Below are positions 46,698 to 58,908 of a stretch of DNA of 64,000 nucleotides, in pieces. Location: assembly GCA_025201765.1 (NCBI GenBank), contig MU623347.1, positions 186,001-250,000 of the forward strand, in the 5' to 3' direction. Within the stretch, counting starts at the first letter, position 1. Each line of letters begins with the position of its first letter. Origin of the DNA: Daldinia sp. FL1419 (lineage: Eukaryota; Ascomycota; Sordariomycetes; Xylariales; Hypoxylaceae). The notes beneath the pieces were generated by a model. That model did not search any database. It was given only the letters and a program-made list of their open reading frames with translations, and was not told the origin of the DNA. Both the position numbers and the translations under genes were made by a program.

Positions 46698-48988
46698 ACG
46701 AGATCAGCATGATTATAGAAGACTGGATGAAGGGGGTGACGTGATATGGGACGAGATACGCCACGATAGGACGGGGTTTATAAAAATTAATATTGAATGG
46801 ATGTGGTATATAGGTAGGTAGCGATACACGGATATATATGAAGTGCTAATGTGAATATTTTACCCAACTATGATTTTGAAGCTCTATATGTGTTGAGAGG
46901 GTTAGGGTTGCTGTTCTTGATGAAATAGTGTTTATGGTCTCGCGTGTACTAATAAGTCTGATATCTGGGACGACTAAGGGATATACTACAGAAGCTTAAC
47001 CTCGTGCTTTTTTCAACGCAATAATGGTAGGGCTGAATGTCCCGGAGCAAGAACAAACACCGTGTATACGAGTTTCATATGCACGGATTTGTAGACACGC
47101 TTAAGCCAGCAAGGGAAACAAGAAGGTCGAAATGGCTGGAAGGTATATATTTAGATTTGCTCCAAGGAGCCGCTTTGACCTTTGTGCCACAGAACGACGT
47201 TCCAACGGGTAGGAAGTTGTCTGGGCGGGCTCGTGTAACTGCTTGTATTACTACATAGGTAGGTAGGTAGGTAGGTAGGTATGTACCTATACTGTCTGTA
47301 TAATACAAAATCCGATGCACATCTCCCGCTCATACGCCCACCCTATCACAGCCCATACCGTACCGTCTATATGTAGGTACAACACCTACCTGTATATTAT
47401 TCCATCCCGCCCTCATTCGCCCCTCCGTTCCCTAGCTCAAGCCATTCCCGCAACCCCTTATCTCATCACATCCCTAGCTAGCTAGCTAGGTACGCACGTC
47501 GGTATCTCAGATCCGACAGCCCCTTACATACGTATGTGCCTACATACATAGGCAGGACACGGGGATGTTATTCGGGTTCCCGCATCTGCACTGGCATCAC
47601 AAGCACATGCGTCATTCCTGCAGATACCCGTTCCGCCCTGCAGATCTCGCCCCTCTGCCCTGCCCACCTGCCTACCTATGTACTATGGTTGCAGGCCAAA
47701 GAAAAACGACACTGTCAGGTACCGCTAGAAATGGTTAGATACCACCCCACACTAAATCAGCCTTGGGGTGTCCAAGGTATTCAAAAGGTACAATTATCAA
47801 AGATATTGAATATATTAGCATTTATTATACTAAAAAACTCGAAATTTATATCAAAATGATCGGTTTATAATACTGGATCTATTGATTCAATTTATTAGTT
47901 CTTAAAGTTGGGTTCTTTAGTAATTATTATAAAATATGTATAAATATGTGCTTGAGATGAAAGAGTATAGCACAGGCCATAATTTAGCGCGAGACTTGCG
48001 ACCGGGGTTTTACTTACCCCTAATACCATAGTAGGTATCTGATCTATCTATCTATGATATATAACTCGTATCTCGTTCCCCGGAGTTTCTATACACTTAT
48101 ATAAATATATATAAATGCTTAATAGGACATCGTAACACCTGCGTATCTCTACGCTTCTGTACAACAGTACCTATATATGCACACGCATACTCAAGACAAC
48201 CCAGACACTCAAATAAACCGCCAACGTACCCCTGATCTGCCAAAAACTCCACATCGAGCATCACATCTGCATCCAGAAACCGTCGAAGGCTGCTTAAAGA
48301 TAATATTATATCAGCCAACAGCCTTTAAGGAATCTTAAAAGGGGGAGACTACACCACGCCAAGTCTGGTTCTACCTCTAGTATATCCCCAGCTATATCCC
48401 CAGCGTGGCGATGGATTCATGACGTAGTTTTTTCCTTGACGTGTTGAAATCTCCGCCCCCTTTTCTTTGTCTTCTCAAAAAAAAAAAAAAAGAAAAAGAA
48501 AAAAGTTCGTCAAAATAGGTATGTAATACGTAGTACTATACTTATACTACCTATGCTATGCTATACTATACTATACCGTAGTAATAGATATAGTAGCATC
48601 AAGGTCGGCCCCCAAAATTGCCTCCCTTTGCCCTGAACTCCAACTCCAATGCCCATTACACATGTACACGCGTACGCGTCTCGTCTTTAATTTACAGCAA
48701 GCAACGATACTCGACGTGCCGGGGTCCGAACTGAGCTGAACATATTAGGTCGTTCGTTCGACCGATCGACCGATCGTCTTCACCACCGGAAGCCTAAAAT
48801 CCCTTTTCCACCTCCACCCTCCACCGCTTTACAAGGATTGGTTCATCTGCCCCCCCAATGCCGGATCATTGCTTGGAATAATAAATATTTTCTTTCAACA
48901 ATACTTTGTGCGGAAAAGACTTGTAAATGCCCAAACACCATTGCCTTCCTTTTCCCGACTCCGCTGAAGCAGACTCTTTGCCGGATAT
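46698..48988. other. 2.3-kb gene-free stretch
   Basis: 3' flanks of two converging genes. It holds seven GTAG/TAGG tetramer units at about 47258-47282, a CTAG run at about 47477-47490 and an A tract at 48478-48492. Frames of 60-107 codons show no recognisable protein. Confidence 0.5.
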
Positions 48989-50059
48989 CTAATGCCGGGG
49001 TTGTGATGAACTCCAGGTATGGTGATGGCTAGGAGGTGGGAATTGGTTCTTCGGGTCGTCTAACAAGTCGTCTAAGAAGGCACTAGGTGCCCGTCCGCTG
49101 GGCGGTCGGGTTAGGTTCAATGAGCTCGCGCTCATGTTTCGCTGTGCTAGATTAGTACGAGGTACCAGGCTAGGAGACTCGGGCGGAGTGTGTCCAAGAG
49201 GTCGCGGATGGCCGTGAGAATCGGGCCGTAAGTTCGTCATACTGATAGAATGACCGTGGCCTTGAGGAGAACCTGACCCAGCGGCGTAGAAGCCGGAGGG
49301 CAAGAAACGAGACTCACGATTGCCGCTGGAGGTAGTAGGGGCAGTGGGCGAGAAGAAGAGGTTGGACTGGCTCGGCGTTTGCGAAGGGATGGGCCCCCGC
49401 GTTGTTCTTCGTATACCGCGACCCGACCCGCCATTGCCAAGCGAAGCAGAGGATGCCTGGTCGGTGTACTTGTAGAATGGGGGTGGCTGCGACGGGAATG
49501 TGGCCTTGTCGTTAGCGAGTTGCTGGGCTAATGCTGCCTTCTTGACCGAGCGGTGCAGGAGACAGGCAACGACGGCGCGCCATATCAAAACGGCAGCTCC
49601 AAAAGCACCTAGGATAGCTCCGACAGCGATGAACACGGTACCTTCCGGCACGTTCGACGGCTGCATGAACGGAGCATTCTTCGTAGGGGGGACGGAGGGA
49701 GCAGGATAACTATATTGACCGGGAATAGTAGGAAGAGGGCCGCCATCGTCGTCAGATGAAGTGCTAATAGGCGGGGGCGTATCAGTGGATGAAGGCTCCG
49801 ATGTTATAGTACTAACACCGCCTGTCGATTTTTCCGTGGGAGTCTCGGAGGGGGTCTCGGAAGGCTCATCAGATGTGGGAGATTCCTTGTCACTGTCCGT
49901 CTCTGTTGGCGTAGGCGTAGGCGTAGGCGTAGGAGTTGGAGTTGGTTCGGGAGTAGGGGTTGGTGTCACGTCGTCTCTTTGGTCATCGTCGTTTCCTTGA
50001 GCGACGACGTTAGAGGCGAGAAGGGCGACCAGAGCGAAGAGAAACGGTTGTGTGCGCAT
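48989..50059 (-). CDS. CSI2: Csi2-like single-span membrane protein with mucin-like ectodomain
   Basis: Intronless, 356 aa, ATG at 50059 (an upstream in-frame TTG is ignored). An N-terminal signal peptide (FLFALVALLASNVVA) is followed by a Thr/Pro repeat of about 12 TP units, a Ser/Thr-rich stalk likely to be O-mannosylated, and the conserved membrane segment GTVFIAVGAILGAFGAAVLIW with the basic stop-transfer LLHRSVKKAA. A disordered cytosolic tail with a DDLLDDPKNQ motif ends the protein. This layout and the membrane-segment sequence resemble fungal Csi2 proteins, linked in yeast to chitin synthase function; the biochemical role is unclear. Other small Ser/Thr-rich sensors have the same layout, so the subfamily name is moderate. 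Divergent from FCF1. Confidence 0.65.
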   Translation of the reverse strand: MRTQPFLFALVALLASNVVAQGNDDDQRDDVTPTPTPEPTPTPTPTPTPTPTETDSDKESPTSDEPSETPSETPTEKSTGGVSTITSEPSSTDTPPPISTSSDDDGGPLPTIPGQYSYPAPSVPPTKNAPFMQPSNVPEGTVFIAVGAILGAFGAAVLIWRAVVACLLHRSVKKAALAQQLANDKATFPSQPPPFYKYTDQASSASLGNGGSGRGIRRTTRGPIPSQTPSQSNLFFSPTAPTTSSGNRESRFLPSGFYAAGSGSPQGHGHSISMTNLRPDSHGHPRPLGHTPPESPSLVPRTNLAQRNMSASSLNLTRPPSGRAPSAFLDDLLDDPKNQFPPPSHHHTWSSSQPRH

Positions 50060-51799
50060 GATGGGCAGATCCGCGATACGACACGACAAGAGACGGCACG
50101 AGAAGTAATTAAGCGAGGGAAAGACACGTCGAAGTCGGTTTTATTATTGCGCGAAACGCGAGCGCAAGATAGAATAGGCTGTGGTACTATTTAAATACTG
50201 TCGGATAACAAAAGTTTACTCTGAGGTAAGTTTTTGCTCTGTTGTGATTGTGGCTGAGCGAAGGTACGACGATCTGGAGTCTCTCGTATTTGGCCCCAAC
50301 TCAATTACGAAAAGGTAAAAAAAAAGACGGAACGAGGGTTATAAAAAAATGAGGTTTCGAAAGCCGAGTAAAGTTTGAAAAATGAATGTGAATTAACGAC
50401 GGACGAAGAAATAATGTTTGATTAAAAAAAGTTTATTGGTATCGCATTGTTGTTGTTTATTGCCGAATTTTCCTATGAACCTCCCACCAAATTGGCACCA
50501 AATTGGGTTTGCTGGTGTTTGATTGATGAGGTGAGATGAGAACGGGGACTGGTTTAGAGACGGCTTGGTGGACGACGGGTGGACGACGGGTGGACGACGG
50601 GTGGATGTGATGGTTGATAGTGGATGGGACAAAACGGTCTAAATGGTCAAATGGGGACCAACGAAGAAAAGGAGGGAAAGGCTAAGAGGTTAAAGCACAA
50701 AAAGCAGGCACGACCCTTGCCCCATTCGAGCCTACCTAACCTAGTTTAAGAATCCAAATTGAGGAAGACGAGACGAGTAAAGGCTCGCGTAAATGACTTT
50801 GATTGTACTAGTACCTTTTTCAATACGCATTACTAGGTACATGTAGTTCGATTTGCTAGCACCATCTTACTACATACAGCACTTATAGCACCTACCTACC
50901 CAACCTAGGTAGATACATAGCGATCCAACCCCGTCTAGCCCGTCGTATCGTACATAGGGGTCTTAAGGTTCGCTAGGACGTACAGAAGTAACGATACATC
51001 CAGACATTACCATGCGCGAAGCACGGCATCGGCGAATATGGAAGCCCACAGATACGCTGTGCGACTCGGTAGTACGGCGCACAGCAGCGGCCGCAGTTAG
51101 CCACTCCAACGAATCTATTCTATCCTATCGGAGCGCATGCTACTCACTTAGGTATGGACTTGATGTAAGATGTTCAGTATGAGCAGCGCAGGCTGGAAAT
51201 GATAGGCATAGCACATAGAACACGCCAAATTCCACGTGGTGGTCCCTTTTACCCTAGACATAATTGTAAGACATCCCCAGCCCAGCTTTAATAATAGGTG
51301 TTTGTATTATGGTGGGAGACTTGACAGAACAAAGAAAGGCTGGCTAAATAAGACGCAATGACTGAAGCGGGTTGGTAAAGTTAATAAAAAAAAGTATCGG
51401 TACCAATGGACGATGACTTACATACACTACATGCAGCGCGCAACGTGCAACGTGCGCATTGACCAATTTTAGACGCCAAGACCTAACCTAAACCTTCCAT
51501 ACGGGCAGACGGGTCGCACCTGGGCACCAGCCCGGCGAAACTTTGACAGACGGCTAATCTGATATTCCACTTTCCAGGGCGGTCAAGATTTTCCATGGGC
51601 GGCAGATTTATCTCGATAACTGCCCATACCCATACTCTATACTCTCGCAGACGCCACACCAAAGCTTTTAAAACCAGCTTGCGACGCAAACCCTCGTAAT
51701 CGAAAATCACCTTGCATATACGCTTCCCGAGACCAGAAAAAAAAAAGAAAAAGAAACCAACCAACCAACCAACCAGGAATCTATACCTCACCCCTCACC
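50060..51799. other. Divergent region CSI2 / FCF1
   Basis: The 385 bases next to CSI2 lack minus-strand ATGs. Holds a GTGGACGACGG minisatellite (about three units, 50569-50604), TACCTA words at 50730-50915 and an A tract just before FCF1 (51739-51752). No gene. Confidence 0.5.
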
Positions 51800-52563
51800 A
51801 TGGGTGTCGCAAAGAAGACGCGCAAGTTCGCCCAGGTCCGTTCTCACCTCCACCACACAGAAAACATCTTATCGATAAGAACGTGTATACTCGCACGGCT
51901 GCGAACCAACCGTCGACTAACTCCGCGATCGTAGGTCAAGCGCACAATCTCGCGCCGCGACGCCCGCCTAAAAGAGAACCAGGCCAAGAACGCCGACAAA
52001 GTCGCCGCCGAAAAGGCCAGGACCTCCGCCTCGGGCGACATCGTGCGGCGGGAGGTCCCGCAGCTGCCCTCCTCGCTATTCTTCCAGCACAACGAGGCCC
52101 TCGTCCCGCCCTACAGCGTCCTCGTCGACACCAACTTCCTCAGCCACACCGTGCAGCGCAAGCTGCCGCTGCTGGAGTCCATGATGGACTGCTTGTACGC
52201 CAAGTGCACGCCCATCATTACCAGCTGCGTCATGGCCGAGTTGGAGAAGCTGGGTCCCAAGTATAGGATCGCGCTGAGGATCGCGCGGGACGAGAGGTGG
52301 GAGAGGTTGCAGTGCGACCACAAGGGCGTCTATGCCGACGATTGCATCGTCGACCGTGTCATGTAAGTCCAGTCCCGCACCGGCGACGCAAAGGACAAGA
52401 TCTCGGAAGCTAACCGCGATCGAACAGGAAACACCGAGTATACATCGTCGCAACCAACGACAAGGACCTCTGCCGCCGGATACGCAAGATCCCCGGTGTC
52501 CCCATCATGAACGTCGCTCGGGGTAAATACGTCATCGAGCGGTTACCCGGTGCTCCTCAATAA
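51800..52563 (+). CDS. FCF1: rRNA-processing protein Fcf1 (PIN domain)
   Basis: Small-subunit processome factor with a PIN nuclease fold, required for early pre-18S cleavages (A0, A1, A2) in the nucleolus. Exons 51800-51835, 51935-52362 and 52428-52563 total 600 bases (199 aa), near yeast Fcf1 (189). Begins MGVAKKTRKFAQVKR, the family N-terminus. The PIN domain starts at PPYSVLVDTNFLSH with the first metal-binding Asp; CVMAELEKLG, DDCIVDRV and ATNDKDLCRR carry further acidic positions. The end MNVARGKYVIERLPGAPQ is conserved. Codon use is distinctly GC-rich in exon 2. Identification is firm. Confidence 0.95.
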
Positions 52564-53365
52564 GCCAACTAGTTAGGATCTGGAAGTTATAATACGCGTG
52601 CATAAGGTATTTAAAAAAAAGGCATCCCGGCGTTACGGCAGATATTATAATGTTAAATGTTAAGGTTGGCTTTGCGGCATACCAGACGGCGTTGTGGGCT
52701 CGGTAAATAGGTATATATAAAATAAGAAGCAATTGACTTAATTCAAGCAAAGCTAAAAATACAAATTAAACGTTTGCTGGTCAGGCATGTTCTCAATTAT
52801 AAAATTTTTTTTTTTTTGAAATAATCATGTTGAATAAACGGCAATGCAATTATTATCCCCATCTCCTTTTCGGGGGTCGAGGCCACCTGGGATGGGTTTC
52901 TATGTACAATGATAACCTCGTTCCGTTGAAGGGTTTCCTATACCCAACAGCTCTCGTCGTAAAACAAAACCACCGGGTATCAAATGGGTGGTTAGTTACC
53001 TTTTTTTAATTCTATAATCCACGTCACTGCCACACGCATGTAATGGAGTCATACCGTGCCGTTCCATTTCCCGGGGGGGAAAAGGGGGAGCTCGATGAGA
53101 GTAAAAAGAGAAAAAAAAGCCACACAAGAACGCCATTGTCCACATTTCCCGTTGGAGAGAAAAAAATCGTCTACTGTACACCCCTTTTTGTTGCGCCCTT
53201 CGGCAAGAGCTTACTCCATAGATGCATATATATCAAGGCGGGTTTACCCAGAGGCAATACCGTCTTAAGAAGAGGATCAAAATGCAGTAAAAACCGCCCC
53301 GCGCCAGACAAATGTGTAACAAATACGCCGCTCCAACATCGGACGTGACGAAGTCATTAGGAGGA
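52564..53365. other. Convergent spacer FCF1 / SET1
   Basis: Contains the 3' flanks of both genes. Frames of about 60-100 codons around 53040-53350 have no recognisable features. Confidence 0.5.
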
Positions 53366-56300
53366 CTAATTGAGAAAGCCTTTACAAGCTGCGGTCCCGC
53401 AGAGGCACGGTATACGATCCAAGCTCCCTATTTCTCGCTCAAACTTGTAGTCGTATGTCAATTCCTCGTCTATAACAATTTGTGTTAGTATTATATGAGA
53501 CTATTAGATGGATATATATAAACTTACTCTGAGCAATATCTCGCAGGGCGTAAATGACAATTCTCTTGCTACCCTCCACCTTGATGATCTTGGCGGTACA
53601 ATTCGGCATGCAGCTGTGATTGATAAACCGTGCAATGCCGCCCTTCTTCGTTGCGTCGATAACCGTGCTGTCGTCGATACGGAAGAGATAACTGCTACCG
53701 ATGCCACTCTTGAGATAACGGTTCTCCCGGATCTCAGAAATGGACTGTCGGACTTCTTCGCCGACGTACTCGATGATCATGTCGTCCTTGTTGATGTTCT
53801 CCATGGCATAGAGACCCCAGTTATGAATGGCAGAACGGGCAAATTTGACTGGCTTCTTCCGTTTCTTAAGCTGGTTGAACCTCAGAACATCCGAGTCCTG
53901 GCCGAGAGTTCTCTTCTGATCGTTTAGATCGGCCACGAAACGACGATTGTTGACACGGTTTGCTCTCGAATTGCCCTTTGCTAGTAACTTCTCTGCCGCA
54001 AGCTTGGCCGCTTCTGCTGCTGCTGCCGCTGCGTCTTTCCCGTCTTTCTTCGCTGCACGAAGTTGTCGCTCTTCCCTTGCTTTTTGGACCTTGAGATGAT
54101 GAGGAAGGTATTTGGATTTCTCAGAGTTGAGAATCTTCTTCACGCCTTCAGTACGAGCACATCCGGTAGGATTTGGCACGTAATAACCCTCAATAGTCAT
54201 GGGCTCATCGGGTGATAACTCGTCAGTGTTAAGTTCTCGCACGCGATTGTGCCTCCATACCCAAAGTTTAGGATCGCCAATGTCAGCAGACTTGAACTTT
54301 TTCTTTAGTTTGCTGACGTCAGGGTAGTCATTGAGTTGAATATCGATCTTCGACATGGCCCTAATAGACAAAGTAAATGGTTCTGGGAGGGCCATCGCTG
54401 GAAGGACCTTGTCAGAAAAGCGATCATCTTTGAGAACTGGTTCCTCTACTACTGCCTCTTCTAAGGCAGGCTTCTCTAACTGTTCTTCGGGCTCTTGGGT
54501 TTCTTCTTTGCTCGCTTGTTCCAAGGCCTCCTCGACATATGCTTCCTGCTGCTGCTTCTTCATAGCCTCGCGCTCCTCGAAGAGCTGTTTCTTGGTCTTC
54601 TTTTTAGGTTTTGCTATGGCCACCCTCTTTCTTCCCTTGACAGGCTTCTCAGTTGGTGTGGGCAGCTGAGTGACATCGAGGCTCTTGGTATTGTCGCGTT
54701 CGGCATCAGGCATAGGTACGTCAGTCGGACTGGGGAATTCATTCTCGAGGGTATCAATGGTAACACCAAAAAGCTCTTCGTCGGACTTCTTTTGCCGTTT
54801 GATAGCAGCTTCAACGTGTAAGTCGAGCTTGCGCTTCTTTGTTTTAAAGGGGCCATCATTGACAGGGAAACTAGCGTCTGTCATGGAGTCTTCATCACCG
54901 AAGCCATCCTCGAAGACATCATCTTCCGTGCTCATCCGGCTGCGAGGGCGTGAATCTGCCTCTTCAACGTCGCGCGCGATAGAATCGCGATTTTCTGTCT
55001 CGTCTTCGGATGCTTCGTCGTCACTGTCTGGCGGTTGCAGCCGATGATGGAGAGAACGGAAGGCATTATGTACCACAGAAGATCTTTTCCGCGCGAACGG
55101 GTCTGTAAATCCATAGTTTCGTTGCGCAGCACCTTGGCCTTTGGCCTTCCTGATACGAGGTAGAGCAGTGACATCAAGACGGGCAGTGCGGCGTTCGATC
55201 GGGTCGGCTCGCGAGTTAGGTGTACTAATTGGGGTCTCGTCACGCTCTTCGACGCTGACTACAAGCCGTGTTGAGCTAGCCGGATCTTCGAGGTTCAATT
55301 TTCGCCTTTTGGCTACATGATTAATCGGGTCTAAAAATGTAAATAGAGCAGGTATAGCGACTTTAGTCCTAATATGTCTAATTAGATGCTCTTTCATCTC
55401 GCGGCGGACCGATTCAACGGCCTCGAGTACAGGGTCGAAGTTTTTCGCTCTTTGTTTCTTCTCTTCTTCCAAAACTGCTTCTTCGTCTCGACGTCGCTCA
55501 TCCCGTGGTCTATACTGATGTTCGTCTCTATAGCGCGTGTCTGCCAGCGGCCTCCTTTCTGGTTCGCTTCTTTTTAAGTAAGAAGAGGTAACGGGTCCAG
55601 ACGATGGAACACCGTGAAGTTTCATTGCCATAGTATAAGTGAAGAAGGCACTACCATCCGCTGATCTAAAACATCGATAGGCTTCGTCACGACCGAACGT
55701 GGTATTGGGAAAGATTATATAGTAACCAGCGCGGTCGGCTCGTATGTCGTCGAATTGGAATGACTTTAGACGCTTTTTCATATGGGGTATCGTTGTAACC
55801 ATTACCGGAACGCTAGAGTCGGGAACGAATACGTATGGTTCGCCTTTGAGAGTAGCTGGAACGGACTGCATATCGACCGACACGGAATAGGCCTTAGGCT
55901 TCGTCGGGGGCGCCCAGGCAGGCTCTACTCCTAATGAGGGTCGTCCTCGATCGGCAGCAGGTCCTCTTGGGGCGGCGGGGGGCGCTCGGCTAAGGAGCTC
56001 TGGTGGCATTAATCTTGGACCAGTAGGCACAGGTGGCGTAGCAGTTGTACGCTTTGCTTCGATTTGGTCCTTTTTAAGGATGGCCTCTAGCATGAGCCTA
56101 CTTTTCTTGCCATCACGATCAAATTCTACCTTGATATGGTTTCCTTCGATCTTCTTCCCATTCATGGCCCTGGCAGCTCTTCTTGCAGCATCGACGGCCG
56201 AGATAGGAGGTCGTCTTGGTTGTTTCGAGTCCCTATATCGAAAGGTTGCGAAGCCTAGATAACTACCTGTGTGAGGATGCAACTTATTGCTACTCTCGGC

Positions 56301-57246
56301 AATATCGCCAAACGAAGTGAAAATAGTCACGACTTTAGAAAAGGCGATCAGGGGGTTAAATCCGCTGACTACGATCTGGGTCGGTGGCCCAGGGCCAATG
56401 GAGGTGGCAGCATCATACGGGTACGGCTTGAGATTATACGGAGTCTGGCGTAACCTCGCCTTAGGCAGATGGAAGTCGACATTGATATAGTTGAGCCAAC
56501 TACCCTTGGATAGGCGAGGATCTGGAGGGGGGACGTCATCTTCCTATTCATTGTATTAGCCAAAGTTCTCACGCAAAGCAGATGACGCCCCCCCCTCTAT
56601 CCATATAATATATTATACGTACCAAGCCGATATTCTTGTATTTGGGTTTCAATGTTTTTCTATCGCTCGAAGACAAGCTCTTGTCGGTTGAAGGATCGTG
56701 TATGCACTTGGTTCCTTTTATAGTGAGGTTAGGGTCTCGAGCCGGGAGGCGCTTGACGTTGCTAGGAAAACTTGATGACGACCCTGCGGCCATTATAGGA
56801 TTCGTACTATCAGATCTGCTGGTAGTATTGTGAATGGCGGGGGTGCGCTGCTTCGCGGCTTGTATATTTGGGGGGTTTGTGGGCGAGCCCGAAGTAGGAG
56901 GAGTGAGGTTGCTGTTGGATGCGCGTGAAGAAGCATTTATTGCAACGGAGGAATTGAAGGTGGTGAAGACAGAGGATGAAGTACTCGCATGGGAGCTTGC
57001 GGAACCAACACCATTGAGGATATCTCCTTGCAAAGACTCGGTATCATCTGTCGGAGGATGTGCGGCATCAGATAACGACGAATCGTGCTTGGCGCCATCG
57101 CGGTGAGCAGGCGTTGCTGCTTTAGAATCATGCTCGACAGCTTCTGATGTCCTCGAGGACTTCTCGCGTTCCCGTTCATTAGCCTTGTCTCTGGCGGCGC
57201 GAGGAGCGTTAGGAAAGAACTCCTTATAACCAGCGCTAGGAGCCAT
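53366..57246 (-). CDS. SET1: Histone H3K4 methyltransferase Set1 (COMPASS)
   Basis: Catalytic subunit of COMPASS, placing mono-, di- and trimethyl marks on H3 Lys4. Exons 56623-57246, 53528-56543 and 53366-53469 total 3744 bases (1247 aa), normal for filamentous fungi. The N-terminal quarter is Ser/Thr rich. An RRM-like region follows (VVTIFTSFGDIAES, GFATFRYRD, AARAMNGKKIEGNHIKVEF), then a second RNA-binding module and a long acidic/basic linker. The n-SET region (DELSPDEPMTIEGYYVPNPT) precedes the SET domain: HNWGLYAMENINKDDMIIEY, YLFRIDDSTVIDATKKGG, the cofactor motif FINHSCMPNC and NEELTYDYKF across the last intron. The post-SET zinc motif CLCGTAACKGFLN ends the protein. The ATG at 57246 begins a plausible N-terminus. 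Identification is firm. Confidence 0.95.
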
Positions 57247-58908
57247 GATTCGGAGGGTCGAAGTTGGCGGCTTCGACTATCCACCGACCATCATATTTCG
57301 AACCGGCAATGGCTGAAAACACCATTCATCTATGACGCGAGAGGAGGTAACTTGATTGATGTATTGAAGTCGGGAGGTAGAGGGTGGTAGGGAGGGATAC
57401 GCGAAACTCTTGCGTCCACGCGACAGGATCGGAGATCTGACGTGTGGACTCGTCAAAAGACAAGTATCTTTGGTCTAGAAAGGCGTAGAAGGCGAATAAA
57501 GAAAGAAAGGAGAGTAAAAACTATCCCAGTATGGTCGCGAATAATCGTAGAAGGTATGCCTGCGAAATTTGCATCAGCGAAGTCAAAACTATGCCCTGAT
57601 TGAAAAAGGGCGGGCAGCAGATGGAGAATGAAGAGGCTGATGCCGAAAAGTTGAATTGGCGGTTGATGAGCAAAGCCAGATTCTGATTTCAGGGATGGGG
57701 CCAAGTCCGGGGGTGTGGTAGCCACACCTTGTGCCACAATTTTTTACTCTGTTTTTCTTTTTCTTCTTGTTGCCCAGGTCAGGTAGGCATGTTTACCTAC
57801 ATAGTACATAGATACTAGCGGCACTTGTACCCACATGTGGCGTTGTTAGGCTATAGGTACTGGCAGGCTACCTCTATTGAATCCGTAGGCAGGCGTGCCT
57901 CATAGGAGACAGATCCGTGCATACCCTCTTGAAAGTTTTTCTGTATTGGCAGTCGGAACATCCCCCTTATGCATTACAACGTCACCATTATTTATTATTC
58001 GCTATTCCTCGCCTGGGTGCCCGCCTGGATGTATCGCTAGCAGCGATCGAGAGCGAATCGAATCGTTTTTATCCGTCAGATCCAGAACCTGATGTGACTC
58101 CTTTCTACCTAGTCAGGCACCCGCTTTGGAGTACTTTGGAGTGCTTTAGGATGCTTTGACTGTACCTATATCCAATATATCTCTGTAATTGTTGACCCTT
58201 GCAGCCCCAAAAAATAAACGTCCCTTAACTAGCCTAATGATTCTATAGTGTATGGCAAGTGCATAGAGTTACCGGTCACTAATAAATTGATATACATTAA
58301 GTTGTTTTGATAGTATTCACTACTAGCCGTAAACAAAAATGAATTACCCATCGCGACAGCCGTTAATGAAATATAGTTACAATTGCAATTCTCTCGCAAC
58401 TACTTAAGCCTCCACGTCAGCTAGACACACGACCACAGTGATTGCTATTTGTAGATAATTATATGACTACATTGTAGAACTGACGTGTGGCTCAGCCACT
58501 TGTCAGACCTCCAAACGGATGTACCGAAAACATTCAAATAATAGTCTGATCCGATTTTAGAAGTTCGCCTAGCCCTTTAATCTCAAGCGATTCATGCATA
58601 GAATCGATCAGCCAAGCATTTTTTTTACTCAACTTAGAGCGTAAATTCATAAAGTTAAGCTAATCTAGCTTGCTCGATGCCATTTAATCCAGTACCAGCG
58701 TTGAAAGGGGTCGAAGGGGGCCTCGTTACATAGTATAGGGGAAAAAGGTACCATGGCCAACCGCCTTTATGAACTATCAATACAAGAGCAGCCTGGTTAC
58801 TGTTGTAATTTTTCTTTTTTTTTCTCGTGCACGTAAGCAGATGCAAACAAACTCCGTTGCACAAAATCAACCACCGACGCCAATTATCATATAAGTGATC
58901 TGAAACCT
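57247..58908. other. SET1 upstream region and securin 3' flank
   Basis: No conserved gene. Short frames at 57453-57737 (minus) and 57895-58159 (plus) have no features I recognise. The region from 58200 rightwards is AT rich. Confidence 0.5.
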
